This document shows, piece after piece, positions 7,468 through 15,715 of a stretch of DNA of 64,000 nucleotides. The position numbers were made by a program, and so were the translations under genes. The notes below the pieces were generated by a model. That model did not search any database. It saw only the letters and a program-made list of their open reading frames with translations, and was not told the origin of the DNA. Position 1 is the first letter of the stretch, and the number at the start of each line of letters is the position of its first letter. This DNA is from Streptomyces djakartensis (GTDB lineage: Bacteria; Actinomycetota; Actinomycetes; Streptomycetales; Streptomycetaceae): the NCBI RefSeq assembly GCF_014651075.1, contig NZ_BMWE01000006.1, forward strand, positions 248,001 to 312,000, read 5' to 3'.

Positions 7468-8077
7468 GCCACATAGTGCCGACCGGATCGCGGTGCGCTG
7501 GCAAGACGAGGCCCGAGGTGTGCTGTTCGGGCACGGTGGTGACGTCAGAGACCGCCGACAGGCGTACGCTCCAGAGAACCCGTACGCCGACAGCCAGTGG
7601 TCGTGGGTGAGGGTTTCTGGTGTCGGTTGGGATTGCCGCCGACGCACATAGCCTCCAGGCCGAACTGCCCTTCCTCGGCCTGCGCGACCTCACCATCATG
7701 GACAACGCGGTGAAGATGGTCCGCGCCAACAAGGGTGACACTGAGGGCGGCGTGCTGCACATCAGCGTCGACGACATCGGTGTCAGCCTCCGTGACCGCA
7801 TCGCCTATACCGAAGTGAGCTTTCCCAGCCCGCTCGCCGCCCGCCCCAGGGAATCGGTGACGCACCGGCACCTGCGCACCACGATCCGGGAGCCGGTGAA
7901 CCGGCAGCCACGCAGGCCGCCGCCGCGCCCGGGTCGGCACCCGGCTGGTGGTACCAGCAGCGAGCGCGGGGCTGGCGAGGCTTCGCTCAGTCGGCCGCCG
8001 CGCCACATCAGACCCCGGCGCCTTCCACATCACCTGATGATGCCGGCGCTCTCGCCGACTCCTCACACCGGCCGTGA
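7468..8077. other. Gene-poor stretch with unidentified coding fragments
   Basis: A plus-strand frame around 7620-7850 reads in a protein-like way (LPFLGLRDLTIMDNAVKMV, then VLHISVDDIGVSLRDRI) before becoming Arg/Pro-rich noise. I could not identify it. It is probably a remnant of an element gene. No intact gene is supported. Confidence 0.45.
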
Positions 8078-8403
8078 GGTGACGAGCGCCAGGCGGAAGA
8101 GCGCGAAGCCGCAGGGGAGCAGTGTCAGGAAACCGGCCTGGTCTTCACCACGCGGCGGGGACTCCGATCGAGCCTCGGAACCTGAACCGGCACTTCTACC
8201 CGATCCGCGAGCGGCTCGGCCTGGACGTCCGCTTCCATGATCTCCGCCACACCTGCGTGACCCTGCTGCTGGGTTTGGGTATCCCGCCGCACATCGTCGG
8301 GCACAGCGCCCTGGACGTGACCATGAACATCTACGCGGACGCCGACATGACGGAGAAGCGGGCCGCTCTGGACAAGCCGGGAGACCTGCTGTCCGGCGAA
8401 TGA
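8078..8403 (+). pseudogene. Tyrosine recombinase (integrase) C-terminal remnant, frameshifted
   Basis: One frame after a TGA at 8075-8077 reads AEEREAAGEQCQETGLVFTTRR up to about 8158. The next frame continues as GTPIEPRNLNRHF and reaches FHDLRHTCVTLLLGLGI, VGHSALDVTMNIYAD and a stop at 8403. The switch needs one base lost in the G run at 8155-8160. HDLRHT is the box II His-x-x-Arg, GHS the second His, and NIYAD holds the tyrosine nucleophile. Only the C-terminal third of the catalytic domain survives, so the protein cannot be active. Its position beside the tRNA fits the integrase that created the flanking repeat. Confidence 0.88.
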
Positions 8404-8441
8404 CGGGGTCGTTGCCGTCAGCGTTGCCGTCAGAGACACGA

Positions 8442-8475
8442 AACGCCCTGGAGGGGAGATCCCCTCTGGGGCGTT
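8442..8475 (-). terminator. Hairpin terminator between integrase remnant and tRNA-Arg
   Basis: A 15-bp stem with two G-T pairs (8442-8456 with 8461-8475) and an AGAT loop is followed on the minus strand by TTTCGTG. It lies just downstream of the tRNA and probably replaced the original terminator at 3617-3636 after integration; it may work in both directions. Confidence 0.7.
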
Positions 8476-8492
8476 CTTGCTGGTAGGAGGTG

Positions 8493-8535
8493 GCGCCCCC
8501 GGCAGGACTCGAACCTGCGGCCAAGCGCTTAGAAG
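8493..8535 (-). repeat. Right attachment-site copy within tRNA-Arg
   Basis: These 43 bases are identical to 3645-3687. They run from the encoded CCA end of the tRNA into the anticodon loop. This copy is continuous with the 5' half of the tRNA, so the element rebuilt a whole tRNA at this end. Confidence 0.92.
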
Positions 8536-8566
8536 GCGCCTGCTCTATCCACTGAGCTACGGGGGC
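8494..8566 (-). tRNA. tRNA-Arg (anticodon UCU)
   Basis: A complete cloverleaf is visible on the minus strand. The acceptor stem GCCCCCG pairs with CGGGGGC, the D stem is GCTC/GAGC, the anticodon stem GGCGC/GCGCT has one G-T pair around the loop CTTCTAA, and the T arm is GCAGG-TTCGAGT-CCTGC. The anticodon TCT reads AGA. The CCA end is encoded (8491-8493). The 3' half is duplicated at 3645-3687, marking this gene as an integration target. Confidence 0.95.
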
Positions 8567-8886
8567 CGGTGTGGTGGCCTCTGTCGTGGTGCCCTGGTGT
8601 GGGTCGATCCGTGACGTCGCCGGGGACAAGGATAGGGCTCCCGCATCCATGTCCCTGTTGCTTCGCCTCCGTGGCTCGATGTGGAGGTTCGGTGAAGCGG
8701 TCCTGATAATCGCAGGCAGGTACGAATCGTGCACCGCTTTTGGCGTCTGGCGCACCGGGTGTTGTGCACTCGTTATGCCTGGAGTGTGCCCGTGTCCCAG
8801 TAGTCCCTTCCGTCCCTTGTGTCCCGTCGGCGCGCAGACATGCTCATATGCTTCAGAAATCCCCTAAAATTGGGCATTCTTCACAT
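8567..8886. promoter_or_regulatory. Upstream region of tRNA-Arg and dynamin operon
   Basis: The 320-base gap should hold the minus-strand tRNA promoter and the plus-strand promoter of the dynamin pair. A CTAAAAT at 8863-8869 is a possible -10. No gene is seen. Confidence 0.4.
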
Positions 8887-10494
8887 GTGGTGACCTTGGA
8901 CGTACGGCCTCAGCTGCTCGACGCACTCTCCGCCCTGCGCGACCGTGTCGCCGCCGCACGCTTCCCGCTGCCCCTGGCGGGGGCTCCACGCGCGCGTGCC
9001 AACCGCGACGAACTGCTCGCGCAGCTCGACGACTACTTGGTGCCCCGGCTGAGAGAGCCCGAAGCGCCACTTCTGGCCGTCGTCGGAGGCTCCACCGGAG
9101 CCGGCAAGTCCACACTGGTGAACTCCCTCGTGGGGCGGCGCGTCAGCGAGGCGGGCGTGCTGCGGCCGACGACCCGCACCCCCGTACTGGTCTGCCATCC
9201 GGAGGACCAGCACTGGTTCAGCGGAATGAGGGTGCTGCCCGACCTCACGCGCGTGTGGGCGCCCCAGCGGGACTTCACCGACGACCTGCTGCTCCCGGGG
9301 GAGAACCCCGCGCGCGTACTGCGCGTCGAGACCGCTGAGACCCTGCCGCCCGGCCTCGCCCTCCTCGACGCCCCCGACATCGACTCCCTGGTCTCCGACA
9401 ATCGCGTCCTGGCCGCCGAGCTGATCTGCGCCGCCGACATCTGGATCATGGTCACCACGGCCGCCCGCTACGCCGACGCCGTGCCCTGGCACATGCTGCG
9501 CACCGCCAAGGAGTACGACGTCAGTCTCGTCACCGTCCTCGACCGGGTCCCCCACCAGGTGATCGGCGAGGTGTCGCGGCAGTACGGAGCCCTGCTCACC
9601 AAGGCCGGCCTCGGGCACGTGCCGCGGTTCACCGTGCCCGAGCTGCCCGAGTCGGTCTGGGGCGGCGGTCTGCTGCCCGCCACCGCCGTCGCCCAGCTGC
9701 GCACCTGGCTGATCCACCAGGCCCAGGACCCCGCGGCCCGCCAGCAGATCATGGCCCGCACGGCGCGCGGCGTCCTCGACTCCCTCAAATCCCGGATGCC
9801 CGAACTGGCCGGTGCCGCCGCCGCGCAGTACGCCGCCGCCCTGCGGCTCACGGCCGTCGTCGAAGCGGCGTACGACAGCGAGCACACGCGCGTGCGGGGC
9901 CGGTTGCAGGCCGGGGCGGTGCTCGCCGGTGACGCCCTCAAGCGGTGGCGAGCCTTCCCGCTGGACTGCACCGCGGATGAGCTCCTCGACGCGCTCGTGG
10001 AGAGCCTGGCCACGCTGCTGCTGTGCGCCGTCACCGCCGCCGACGAGCGGATCGACGACGCCTGGCGGCGCGAACCCGCGGCGGCCGCACCCGGGCTCGC
10101 CGACCGTGAACCGGCCGCGCAGAGCGCCGAGCAGCGGATCGGTATCGCCGTACGACGCTGGCGGCGGGAGCTCGAGGAGTACGCCGAGGACGAGGTGCGC
10201 GAGCTCGACCGGAGCCTCGCCCCCGACCCCGAGCTGGTCGCCGCGCTCGTCGGCACCGCCCTGCTGGGCGGCCGCCGGGGGCGGACGGCCGGGGAGACCC
10301 TCGCCGAGCGGATCGGCGGCCACGCCGCGCTGCGGCTGCGCGACCGGGCCGGACGGCTGCTCGTGGAGCACGTCGACCGGGTCCTGCACGCCGAACGCGA
10401 GCGCCGGCTCGCCCCGCTCGACGCGCTCGACGTCAACCCGGAGCCCCAGGCCGAACTCATCGCCGCGCTGTCCGTACTTCAGAAGGAGAGGTGA
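8887..10494 (+). CDS. dynA: Dynamin-like GTPase (DynA type)
   Basis: A P-loop GTPase with Walker [20 protein letters not shown], a switch-like [10 protein letters not shown], the G3 motif LLDAPDID and TVLDRVP in the G4 position is followed by a long helical C-terminal half. The frame extends to 8740, but the protein-like part begins [20 protein letters not shown], so the GTG at 8887 is preferred (about 535 residues); ATG 8848 is possible. In Streptomyces a pair of adjacent dynamin-like proteins, DynA and DynB, stabilises FtsZ rings at sporulation septa. The tandem arrangement with a second, membrane-spanning GTPase three bases downstream matches that pair. The A/B assignment is by gene order. 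Confidence 0.8.
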   Translation: MVTLDVRPQLLDALSALRDRVAAARFPLPLAGAPRARANRDELLAQLDDYLVPRLREPEAPLLAVVGGSTGAGKSTLVNSLVGRRVSEAGVLRPTTRTPVLVCHPEDQHWFSGMRVLPDLTRVWAPQRDFTDDLLLPGENPARVLRVETAETLPPGLALLDAPDIDSLVSDNRVLAAELICAADIWIMVTTAARYADAVPWHMLRTAKEYDVSLVTVLDRVPHQVIGEVSRQYGALLTKAGLGHVPRFTVPELPESVWGGGLLPATAVAQLRTWLIHQAQDPAARQQIMARTARGVLDSLKSRMPELAGAAAAQYAAALRLTAVVEAAYDSEHTRVRGRLQAGAVLAGDALKRWRAFPLDCTADELLDALVESLATLLLCAVTAADERIDDAWRREPAAAAPGLADREPAAQSAEQRIGIAVRRWRRELEEYAEDEVRELDRSLAPDPELVAALVGTALLGGRRGRTAGETLAERIGGHAALRLRDRAGRLLVEHVDRVLHAERERRLAPLDALDVNPEPQAELIAALSVLQKER

Positions 10495-10497
10495 CCG

Positions 10498-12546
10498 GTG
10501 ACCGCCGCCACTGATCAGGACCACACCGAGCACGCCGACCAGCCGGGCGACGCGGACAAGGCGGGCGCTGCGGACAAGGCGGGATCCGGCCAGAACCCGC
10601 CGGTGAAGGCCCCGGGGGGCGCCGCTCCCGGCCGAAGCGCGGACAGTTCCTCCGCCTCCCGGACTGATGCCAGGAACGGATCGGGCGTCAGGAACGGATC
10701 GGGCGTCAGGAACGGATCGGGCGTCAGCAACGGCTCGGGTGCCGTGGGTCGTGCGGGGGCCGCGGACGGGGCGGATGCCACAAACCGTAGGGACTCCATG
10801 GACTCCAAGGACCTCACGGACCCCACGGACTCCGTCGGCTCCGCGGATTCCACGGACGCCTGGGACGACGGGCTCATCGCGCGACGGGTCAACGAGGCCG
10901 CCGCGGCCGACCACCAGTACGCCGTCATGGACAGCCGTGCCGCCGCGCCCGCGATGGCCCCCCTGGTGTACGACTCCGCGCTGCGCTCCCGGCTGGAGGC
11001 GCTGCGCGAACTGGTGGGGCTCTCCCGGACCCGGCTCGACAGCCGGACGCTGGCGCAGGCGGGCCGGGTGCTCGACGAGGCGTCCGCGCGGCGCAGGCTC
11101 TCGGGGCAGCACACCGTCGTCGCCATCGCCGGTGCCACGGGCAGCGGCAAGTCACAGCTGTTCAACGCGCTCGCCGGGGTGACCATCTCGGAGACCGGGC
11201 TGCGCCGCCCCACCACGGCGGCACCCATCGCCTGCAGCTGGAGCGACGGGGCGGCGAGCCTCATCGAACGGCTCGGCATCCCGCCCAGGCTGCGCCGGCG
11301 CCCGCTGCCGAGCGGGGACGGGGAGTCGCGGCTGCGCGGGCTCGTCCTGATCGACCTGCCCGACCACGACTCGGCGGCCGTACAGCACCGCGAGCACGTC
11401 GACCGCATCCTGGCGCTCGTGGACGCGGTCATCTGGGTGGTCGACCCGGAGAAGTACGCCGACGCAGTTCTCCACGAGCGCTATCTGCGGCCGATGGCGG
11501 CGCATGCCGAGGTGATGTTCGTCGTCCTCAACCAGATCGACCGGCTGCCCGGGGAGGCCGCCGAGCAGATCCTCGACGATCTGCGGCGGCTCCTCGACGA
11601 GGACGGCATCGCCCTCGGGGAACACGGTGAGCCGGGTGCGACCGTCCTCGCGCTGTCGGCGCTCACCGGGGACGGTGTCGGCGAGCTGCGTGAGGCGCTC
11701 GGCCAGTTCGTCGCGGAGCGCGCGGCGCCGGCCCGCCGCATCTCGGCCGACGTGGACGTCGCGGCGGCACGGCTGTGGCCGGTCTACGCCACCCAGCGGC
11801 GTACGGGGCTCAGCGAACAGGCCCGCGAGGAGTTCTCCGACCGGCTCGCCGACGCGGTGGGCGCCACAGCGGCGGGGGAGGCGGCCGAACGGGCGTGGCT
11901 GCGTAACGCCAACCGTGCCTGTGGAACGCCCTGGCTGCGGTTGTGGCGCTGGTACCAGGACCTCGGCGAGCCCACCACGGGCCGGCTGCCCTCGCGTACG
12001 CAGGCCGACGAGGAGGCCACGGCCCGGCAGCGGGTCGAGACGGCGGTGCGGACGGTGGCCGACCGGGCCTCGGCAGGGTTGCCCGCACCGTGGGCCCAGG
12101 CGGTGCGTGAGGCGGCCGCACGGGGTGCGCAGGGGCTGCCCGAGGCGCTGGACGAGCTGAGCGTGCGTGCGGGAGTGCCGGCGGGGCGGCCGCCGCGGCC
12201 CGGATGGTGGCCGGTGGCCGTGCTGTGTCAGGCGACCATGACGGTCCTTCAGTTCCTGGGCGGTCTGTGGCTGCTGGGCCAGATCATCGGGGTCATGTCG
12301 CCGAACCTGGGCGTGCCGGTGCTGCTGATGGTGATCGGCATCGTCGGCGGTCCGCTCATCGAGTGGGGCTGCCGGATGGCGGCCCGGGGACCGGCCCGCC
12401 GTTACGGCCTGGAGGCGGAACGCCGGTTGCGGGAGGCGGCGGCCGGGTGCGGGAGAGCGCGGGTGCTGGATCCGGTGGCGGCTGAGCTGCTGCGGTATCG
12501 GGAGGTCAGGGAGCAGTACGGGAGGGTGGTGGGAGCGGGGCGGTGA
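10498..12546 (+). CDS. dynB: Dynamin-like GTPase with C-terminal membrane segments (DynB type)
   Basis: The 682-residue protein starts at GTG 10498, three bases after the preceding stop, with GGAGAGG upstream. Residues about 1-135 are low-complexity and rich in Ser, Gly, Asp and Ala, including three exact RNGSGV-type repeats. The GTPase domain has AIAGATGSGKSQLFNALAG, RPTTAAPIAC, LIDLPDHDS and LNQIDRL (N/TKxD-like). Two hydrophobic stretches near residues 570-620 (VAVLCQATMTVLQFLGGLWL and LGVPVLLMVIGIVGG) form a membrane hairpin or paddle. Dynamin-like proteins of this kind act at the membrane of the division septum, here expected as partner of the upstream GTPase. The repeat-bearing N-terminus is probably disordered. 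Confidence 0.82.
   Translation: MTAATDQDHTEHADQPGDADKAGAADKAGSGQNPPVKAPGGAAPGRSADSSSASRTDARNGSGVRNGSGVRNGSGVSNGSGAVGRAGAADGADATNRRDSMDSKDLTDPTDSVGSADSTDAWDDGLIARRVNEAAAADHQYAVMDSRAAAPAMAPLVYDSALRSRLEALRELVGLSRTRLDSRTLAQAGRVLDEASARRRLSGQHTVVAIAGATGSGKSQLFNALAGVTISETGLRRPTTAAPIACSWSDGAASLIERLGIPPRLRRRPLPSGDGESRLRGLVLIDLPDHDSAAVQHREHVDRILALVDAVIWVVDPEKYADAVLHERYLRPMAAHAEVMFVVLNQIDRLPGEAAEQILDDLRRLLDEDGIALGEHGEPGATVLALSALTGDGVGELREALGQFVAERAAPARRISADVDVAAARLWPVYATQRRTGLSEQAREEFSDRLADAVGATAAGEAAERAWLRNANRACGTPWLRLWRWYQDLGEPTTGRLPSRTQADEEATARQRVETAVRTVADRASAGLPAPWAQAVREAAARGAQGLPEALDELSVRAGVPAGRPPRPGWWPVAVLCQATMTVLQFLGGLWLLGQIIGVMSPNLGVPVLLMVIGIVGGPLIEWGCRMAARGPARRYGLEAERRLREAAAGCGRARVLDPVAAELLRYREVREQYGRVVGAGR
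10672..10743 (+). repeat. 18-bp tandem repeat in dynB
   Basis: The unit AGGAACGGATCGGGCGTC occurs three times exactly (10672-10725), then once in degenerate form (10726-10743). It encodes RNGSGV repeats in the disordered N-terminus. Because 18 is divisible by three, copy-number change would keep the frame. Confidence 0.93.
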
Positions 12547-12958
12547 CGGCGGTGACGGCGGTGCCGGTCCGTGGTCCGGGGATCGGGGGCCGGGGTTCCG
12601 GGCCGTGACGGTGGTGTGGGTCCGTGGCTCGAGGGCCGCCGGGGCCGGTTTCCCGGGCGGTGACGGAGTGCCGGTCCGCCGCGCAGGGCCGGGGCGTGGC
12701 TCCGCAGGCGTGGCGGTTGTGACGGACCGAAGGCGCGCAGGACGAAGGGCGGCGTCAGGTCGGGCGCCGCCCTTCGTCGCGTCCGCGCGGCTCTCGGGGT
12801 GTCACCCGCTCGGGTGGCGGCGTTGTCCACAGGCGAGCAGCGGTCCACAGCGCTCAGCGGGCTCGGCCCGACGGCGGCAGTCTGGCAGTGCAGCCGTACG
12901 GGACGGGCCCGTACGCGTGGAGCCCGTGGCCGGGGCCCGGGTCAGGGAGGGGTTCGCG
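12547..12958. other. Intergenic region between dynB and ssbB
   Basis: A GC-rich gap of 412 bases without a supported gene. It starts with GGTGACGGC/CCGGTCCGT-type quasi-repeats (about 12541-12680), then a strong hairpin (12741-12778), then the ssbB leader. Confidence 0.5.
12741..12778 (+). terminator. Hairpin terminator after the dynamin pair
   Basis: A perfect 14-bp stem GACGAAGGGCGGCG/CGCCGCCCTTCGTC with a 10-base loop. There is no T run, as is common in Streptomyces. It separates the dynamin operon from ssbB. Confidence 0.7.
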
Positions 12959-13435
12959 ATGAACGAGACGATGGTGTGCGCGGTCGGCAGGGTGGCGACG
13001 CAGCCGGTGTACCGGGAGGTGGCGTCCGGCCCGTCGGCGAGGTTCCGGCTGGCGGTGACGGCGCGCTACTGGGACCGGGAGAAGAACATGTGGACGGACG
13101 GCCACACCAACTTCTTCACGGTGTGGGCCAACCGGCAGCTCGCCACGAACACGGCGGCGTCGCTGACGGTGGGGGAGCCCGTGATCGTGCAGGGGAGGCT
13201 CAAGGTGCGGACCGACGTGCGCGACGGGCAGAGCTGGACGTCGGCGGACATCGACGCGGTGGCGATCGGTCACGATCTCGCCCGGGGCACCTCGGCGTTC
13301 CGGCGCGGAGGCAAGCCGGAGACGGCGGTGGCATCGACGCAACCCGAGCCCAACTGGGAGACCCCGGCGGACGGTTCAGCGCCCCCGCCCGACCCTTTCT
13401 CTCAACAGCCGTCAGAAGAAGCGGTACTGACGTGA
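12959..13435 (+). CDS. ssbB: Single-stranded DNA-binding protein, SsbB type
   Basis: The 158-residue protein has an OB-fold SSB domain: MNETMVCAVGRVATQPVYRE, RFRLAVTARYWDRE, FFTVWANRQLATNTAASL, GEPVIVQGRLKVR. The ATG at 12959 is preceded by GGGAGGGG; a longer open frame upstream crosses the terminator hairpin and is not used. The C-terminus ends DPFSQQPSEEAVLT and lacks the acidic DDxPF tip of replicative SSB. That is typical of Streptomyces SsbB, the paralogue needed for normal chromosome segregation at sporulation. Adjacency to the septal dynamins fits a sporulation role. Confidence 0.88.
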   Translation: MNETMVCAVGRVATQPVYREVASGPSARFRLAVTARYWDREKNMWTDGHTNFFTVWANRQLATNTAASLTVGEPVIVQGRLKVRTDVRDGQSWTSADIDAVAIGHDLARGTSAFRRGGKPETAVASTQPEPNWETPADGSAPPPDPFSQQPSEEAVLT

Positions 13436-13710
13436 TGTCAATCACGGTGCCGCTCGCCTGAACTGCGGCTTATCGGCGACTGCGCACCCAAAAGTCAGGG
13501 GTGGATTTTTCGATACCCCCGCTCACGAGGGATCTTGGCGATAACGATTCCGAGTCGGATCCCTCGTCCGACCGTCTCTCCGGCGAGCGGCGTCCGTCAC
13601 GTACCTAGGATGCCGGGAAAGCTTCGGGGCTCTTGGGGCCTGCGAGGCTTCGATTCTGCTGGTGGGACCGTACCCCCCACGTTGACGGGTCCTGCTCGAA
13701 GGGGAATTTG

Positions 13711-15120
13711 GTGTTTGCTTCGTTCTCTGCGGTGTCCGTACGCAGGCGAGGGGCGGCCGGCCTCGGCGCGGCGACGCTGGTGTCCGGGCTGGTCGCCGCG
13801 GGCGTGATGACCGGCGCCGGCCGGGCGGCCGCGGACGAGACCACGCAGAGACAGGGCGGAGCGGCCGCGACGATAGCCGGGCTCAAGACGTACGGCTCCG
13901 CCGTGGTCCACGGCGCCACCGGGGACCAGCAGGTTTCGGCGGGCCTGTTCGAGATGTCCGTCGAGGGCGGCGGCATGCTCCAGACGTACTGCGTCGACCT
14001 GCACAACCCCACCCAGCGGGACGCCAGGTACCACGAGACGCCGTGGAGCGGCACGTCCCTTGGCGCCAACAGGGACGCGGGACGGATCCGCTGGATCCTG
14101 CAGAACTCCTACCCGCAGGTGAACAACCTCGCGGTGCTCGCCCGGAAGGCCGGTGTCCGGGGCGTGCTGAGCGAGCAGGACGCGGCGTCCGGCACGCAGG
14201 TGGCGATCTGGCGCTACTCGGACGACGTGGCCGTCGACGCCCTCGACCCGCAGGCCGAGCAGCTCGCGGACTATCTGGAGAAGAACGCCCGCGACCTGCC
14301 TGAGCCGCGGGCCTCGCTCACCCTCGACCCGCCCGCGGTCTCGGGCCGGCCGGGCGAGCGGCTGGGTCCGGTCACGGTGCACACCAACGCGAGCAGTGTG
14401 ACGGTGTCGCCGCCGGCGGACGCCGCCACGAGCGGGGTGCGGATCGTCGACGGCCAAGGCCGGGCGATCACTTCCGCGGCCGACGGCGGGCAGGTGTTCT
14501 TCGATGTGCCCGAGGACGCGGCGGCGGGCACGGCCGACCTGACCGTGCAGGCTTCGACGACCGTGCCGGTCGGGCGTGCCTTCGCCTCCGAGAGCCGGAG
14601 CCAGACGCAGATCCTGGCCGGGTCGAGCGAGTCGACGGTGTCGGCGACGGCTGCGGCGACCTGGGCGAAGAAGGGTGCGGTCCCGGCGCTGTCGGCGGCG
14701 AAGAACTGCGCCGACGGCGGCGTGGACATCATCGCCTCCAACAAGGGCGACGAGCCGTTCACCTTCGAACTGGCGGGCCTGGAGCACACCATTGCCGCGG
14801 GCGAGACCAGGACGATCACGGTCCCCCTCCAGGAGGACCAGGCCTACGACTTCACGATCCACGGCCCCGGCGGCCTCACCGAGCGTTTCACCGGCATGCT
14901 GGACTGCCGGACGCGGGGCGGCGAGACGGGCACGGTCACCCAGACCCTGAGCGAGCCGAGCCCGGCGACGGTGGGCGGCACGGCCTCCGACACGAACCTC
15001 GCGGAAACCGGCGGCTCCGGCGTCACCCCCCTCATCGCCGGCATAGCCATCGGCTTCGTCGTCATCGGAGGAGCGACCCTCATCGTCCTCCGCCGCAGGG
15101 AAGCACCTGCGGGGGACTGA
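13711..15120 (+). CDS. Thioester-domain (TQXA) surface protein with LAETG sorting signal
   Basis: The start is GTG 13711 with GAAGGGGAA upstream, giving about 469 residues. An N-terminal signal peptide with RRR and a hydrophobic core ends near AAADE. The thioester domain follows: the cysteine is in LQTYCVDLHN and the glutamine partner in SGTQVAIWRYSDD, the Cys-Gln pair that forms an internal thioester in Gram-positive adhesins. Ig-like regions come next. The C-terminus has LAETGG, a hydrophobic helix (PLIAGIAIGFVVIGGATLIV) and RRR, a sortase signal of the LAxTG class used by class E sortases in Streptomyces. The protein should be covalently anchored to peptidoglycan and may bind other surfaces covalently through its thioester. 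Confidence 0.9.
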   Translation: MFASFSAVSVRRRGAAGLGAATLVSGLVAAGVMTGAGRAAADETTQRQGGAAATIAGLKTYGSAVVHGATGDQQVSAGLFEMSVEGGGMLQTYCVDLHNPTQRDARYHETPWSGTSLGANRDAGRIRWILQNSYPQVNNLAVLARKAGVRGVLSEQDAASGTQVAIWRYSDDVAVDALDPQAEQLADYLEKNARDLPEPRASLTLDPPAVSGRPGERLGPVTVHTNASSVTVSPPADAATSGVRIVDGQGRAITSAADGGQVFFDVPEDAAAGTADLTVQASTTVPVGRAFASESRSQTQILAGSSESTVSATAAATWAKKGAVPALSAAKNCADGGVDIIASNKGDEPFTFELAGLEHTIAAGETRTITVPLQEDQAYDFTIHGPGGLTERFTGMLDCRTRGGETGTVTQTLSEPSPATVGGTASDTNLAETGGSGVTPLIAGIAIGFVVIGGATLIVLRRREAPAGD

Positions 15121-15131
15121 CCGGCCGGCTC

Positions 15132-15572
15132 ATGAAGATCACCATACGGGCGGCGGTCGAGGCGGACCTCTCGGCCCTGCTGGCCCTCTACGCAGAACTC
15201 AACCCCGATGACGCGCCGTTGCCGCGGGCCTCCGCGGCTGCCGTCTGGGCGGCCGTGTCCGGGCAGCAGGGGCGGACCGTGCTGGTGGCGGAAGCCGACG
15301 GCATCGTGGCCGGGACTGCGGACTGCATCGTCATGCCGAATCTCACCCGCGGCGGCCGGGCCATCCTGTTCGTGGAGAACGTCGTGGTGGCCGGCCGCTT
15401 CCAGCGGCGGGGCGTGGGGCGTCGGCTCATGGAGGCAGCCGTGCGGCTGGGGGAGTCGGCCGGCTGCTACAAGGTGCAACTGCTGGCGGCGGACGACGAA
15501 TATGTCCACATGTTCTACCGCTCGTGCGGTTTCGAAGCACTGGCACAAGGGTTCCGCCGCTACGTGGGGTGA
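15132..15572 (+). CDS. GNAT-family N-acetyltransferase
   Basis: A 146-residue single-domain GNAT. It begins MKITIRAAVEADLSALLALY, has strands VLVAEADGIVAGTA and AILFVENVVVAGRFQRRGVG, where QRRGVG is the acetyl-CoA pyrophosphate-binding R/QxxGxG/A motif. It ends with YKVQLLAADDEYVHMFYRSCGF, the usual tail after helix 4. The substrate cannot be told. It starts 11 bases after the adhesin stop, so it may be co-transcribed with it, but functional linkage is unclear. Confidence 0.9.
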   Translation: MKITIRAAVEADLSALLALYAELNPDDAPLPRASAAAVWAAVSGQQGRTVLVAEADGIVAGTADCIVMPNLTRGGRAILFVENVVVAGRFQRRGVGRRLMEAAVRLGESAGCYKVQLLAADDEYVHMFYRSCGFEALAQGFRRYVG

Positions 15573-15715
15573 CGGCGCGCACGCCTCACGGGAACCGAAC
15601 CGACCCCCCGGACGTGTTCCTGGGCAGGGGGTGGTGCCGCACGCTGCGATCTGATCAAGATCGGGGCAAGCCCGGTGCGGATGTCAGTGCCGAAAGGGAT
15701 ACTCGTGGCGACAGG

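Larger units (their letters stand above)
3645..8535. mobile_element. Decayed integrative element in tRNA-Arg(UCU)
   Basis: The 4.9-kb segment is bounded by identical 43-bp copies of the tRNA 3' end. A broken tyrosine integrase lies next to the intact tRNA, as is usual for actinobacterial integrative elements and phages. By eye the base composition is less GC-rich than the flanking dynamin genes. No replication, transfer or excisionase gene is recognisable, so it is a remnant. Remaining content is a SUKH-like gene, an ATP-binding-regulator fragment and a divergent hydrolase/LysR pair, with long gene-poor stretches. Confidence 0.85.

Noticed and set aside
10672..10743. CRISPR-like short repeats
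   Set aside because: The repeats are directly adjacent, in frame and coding, without spacers. The collagen-like array at 25557-25914 is rejected as CRISPR for the same reason.
12605..12958. N-terminal extension of ssbB
   Set aside because: The frame is open, but it crosses a strong hairpin and has no SSB similarity; ATG 12959 with GGGAGGGG is a clear start.
13633..13710. Upstream start of the thioester-domain protein
   Set aside because: The extra 26 residues would precede a perfect signal peptide; GTG 13711 has a good ribosome binding site.
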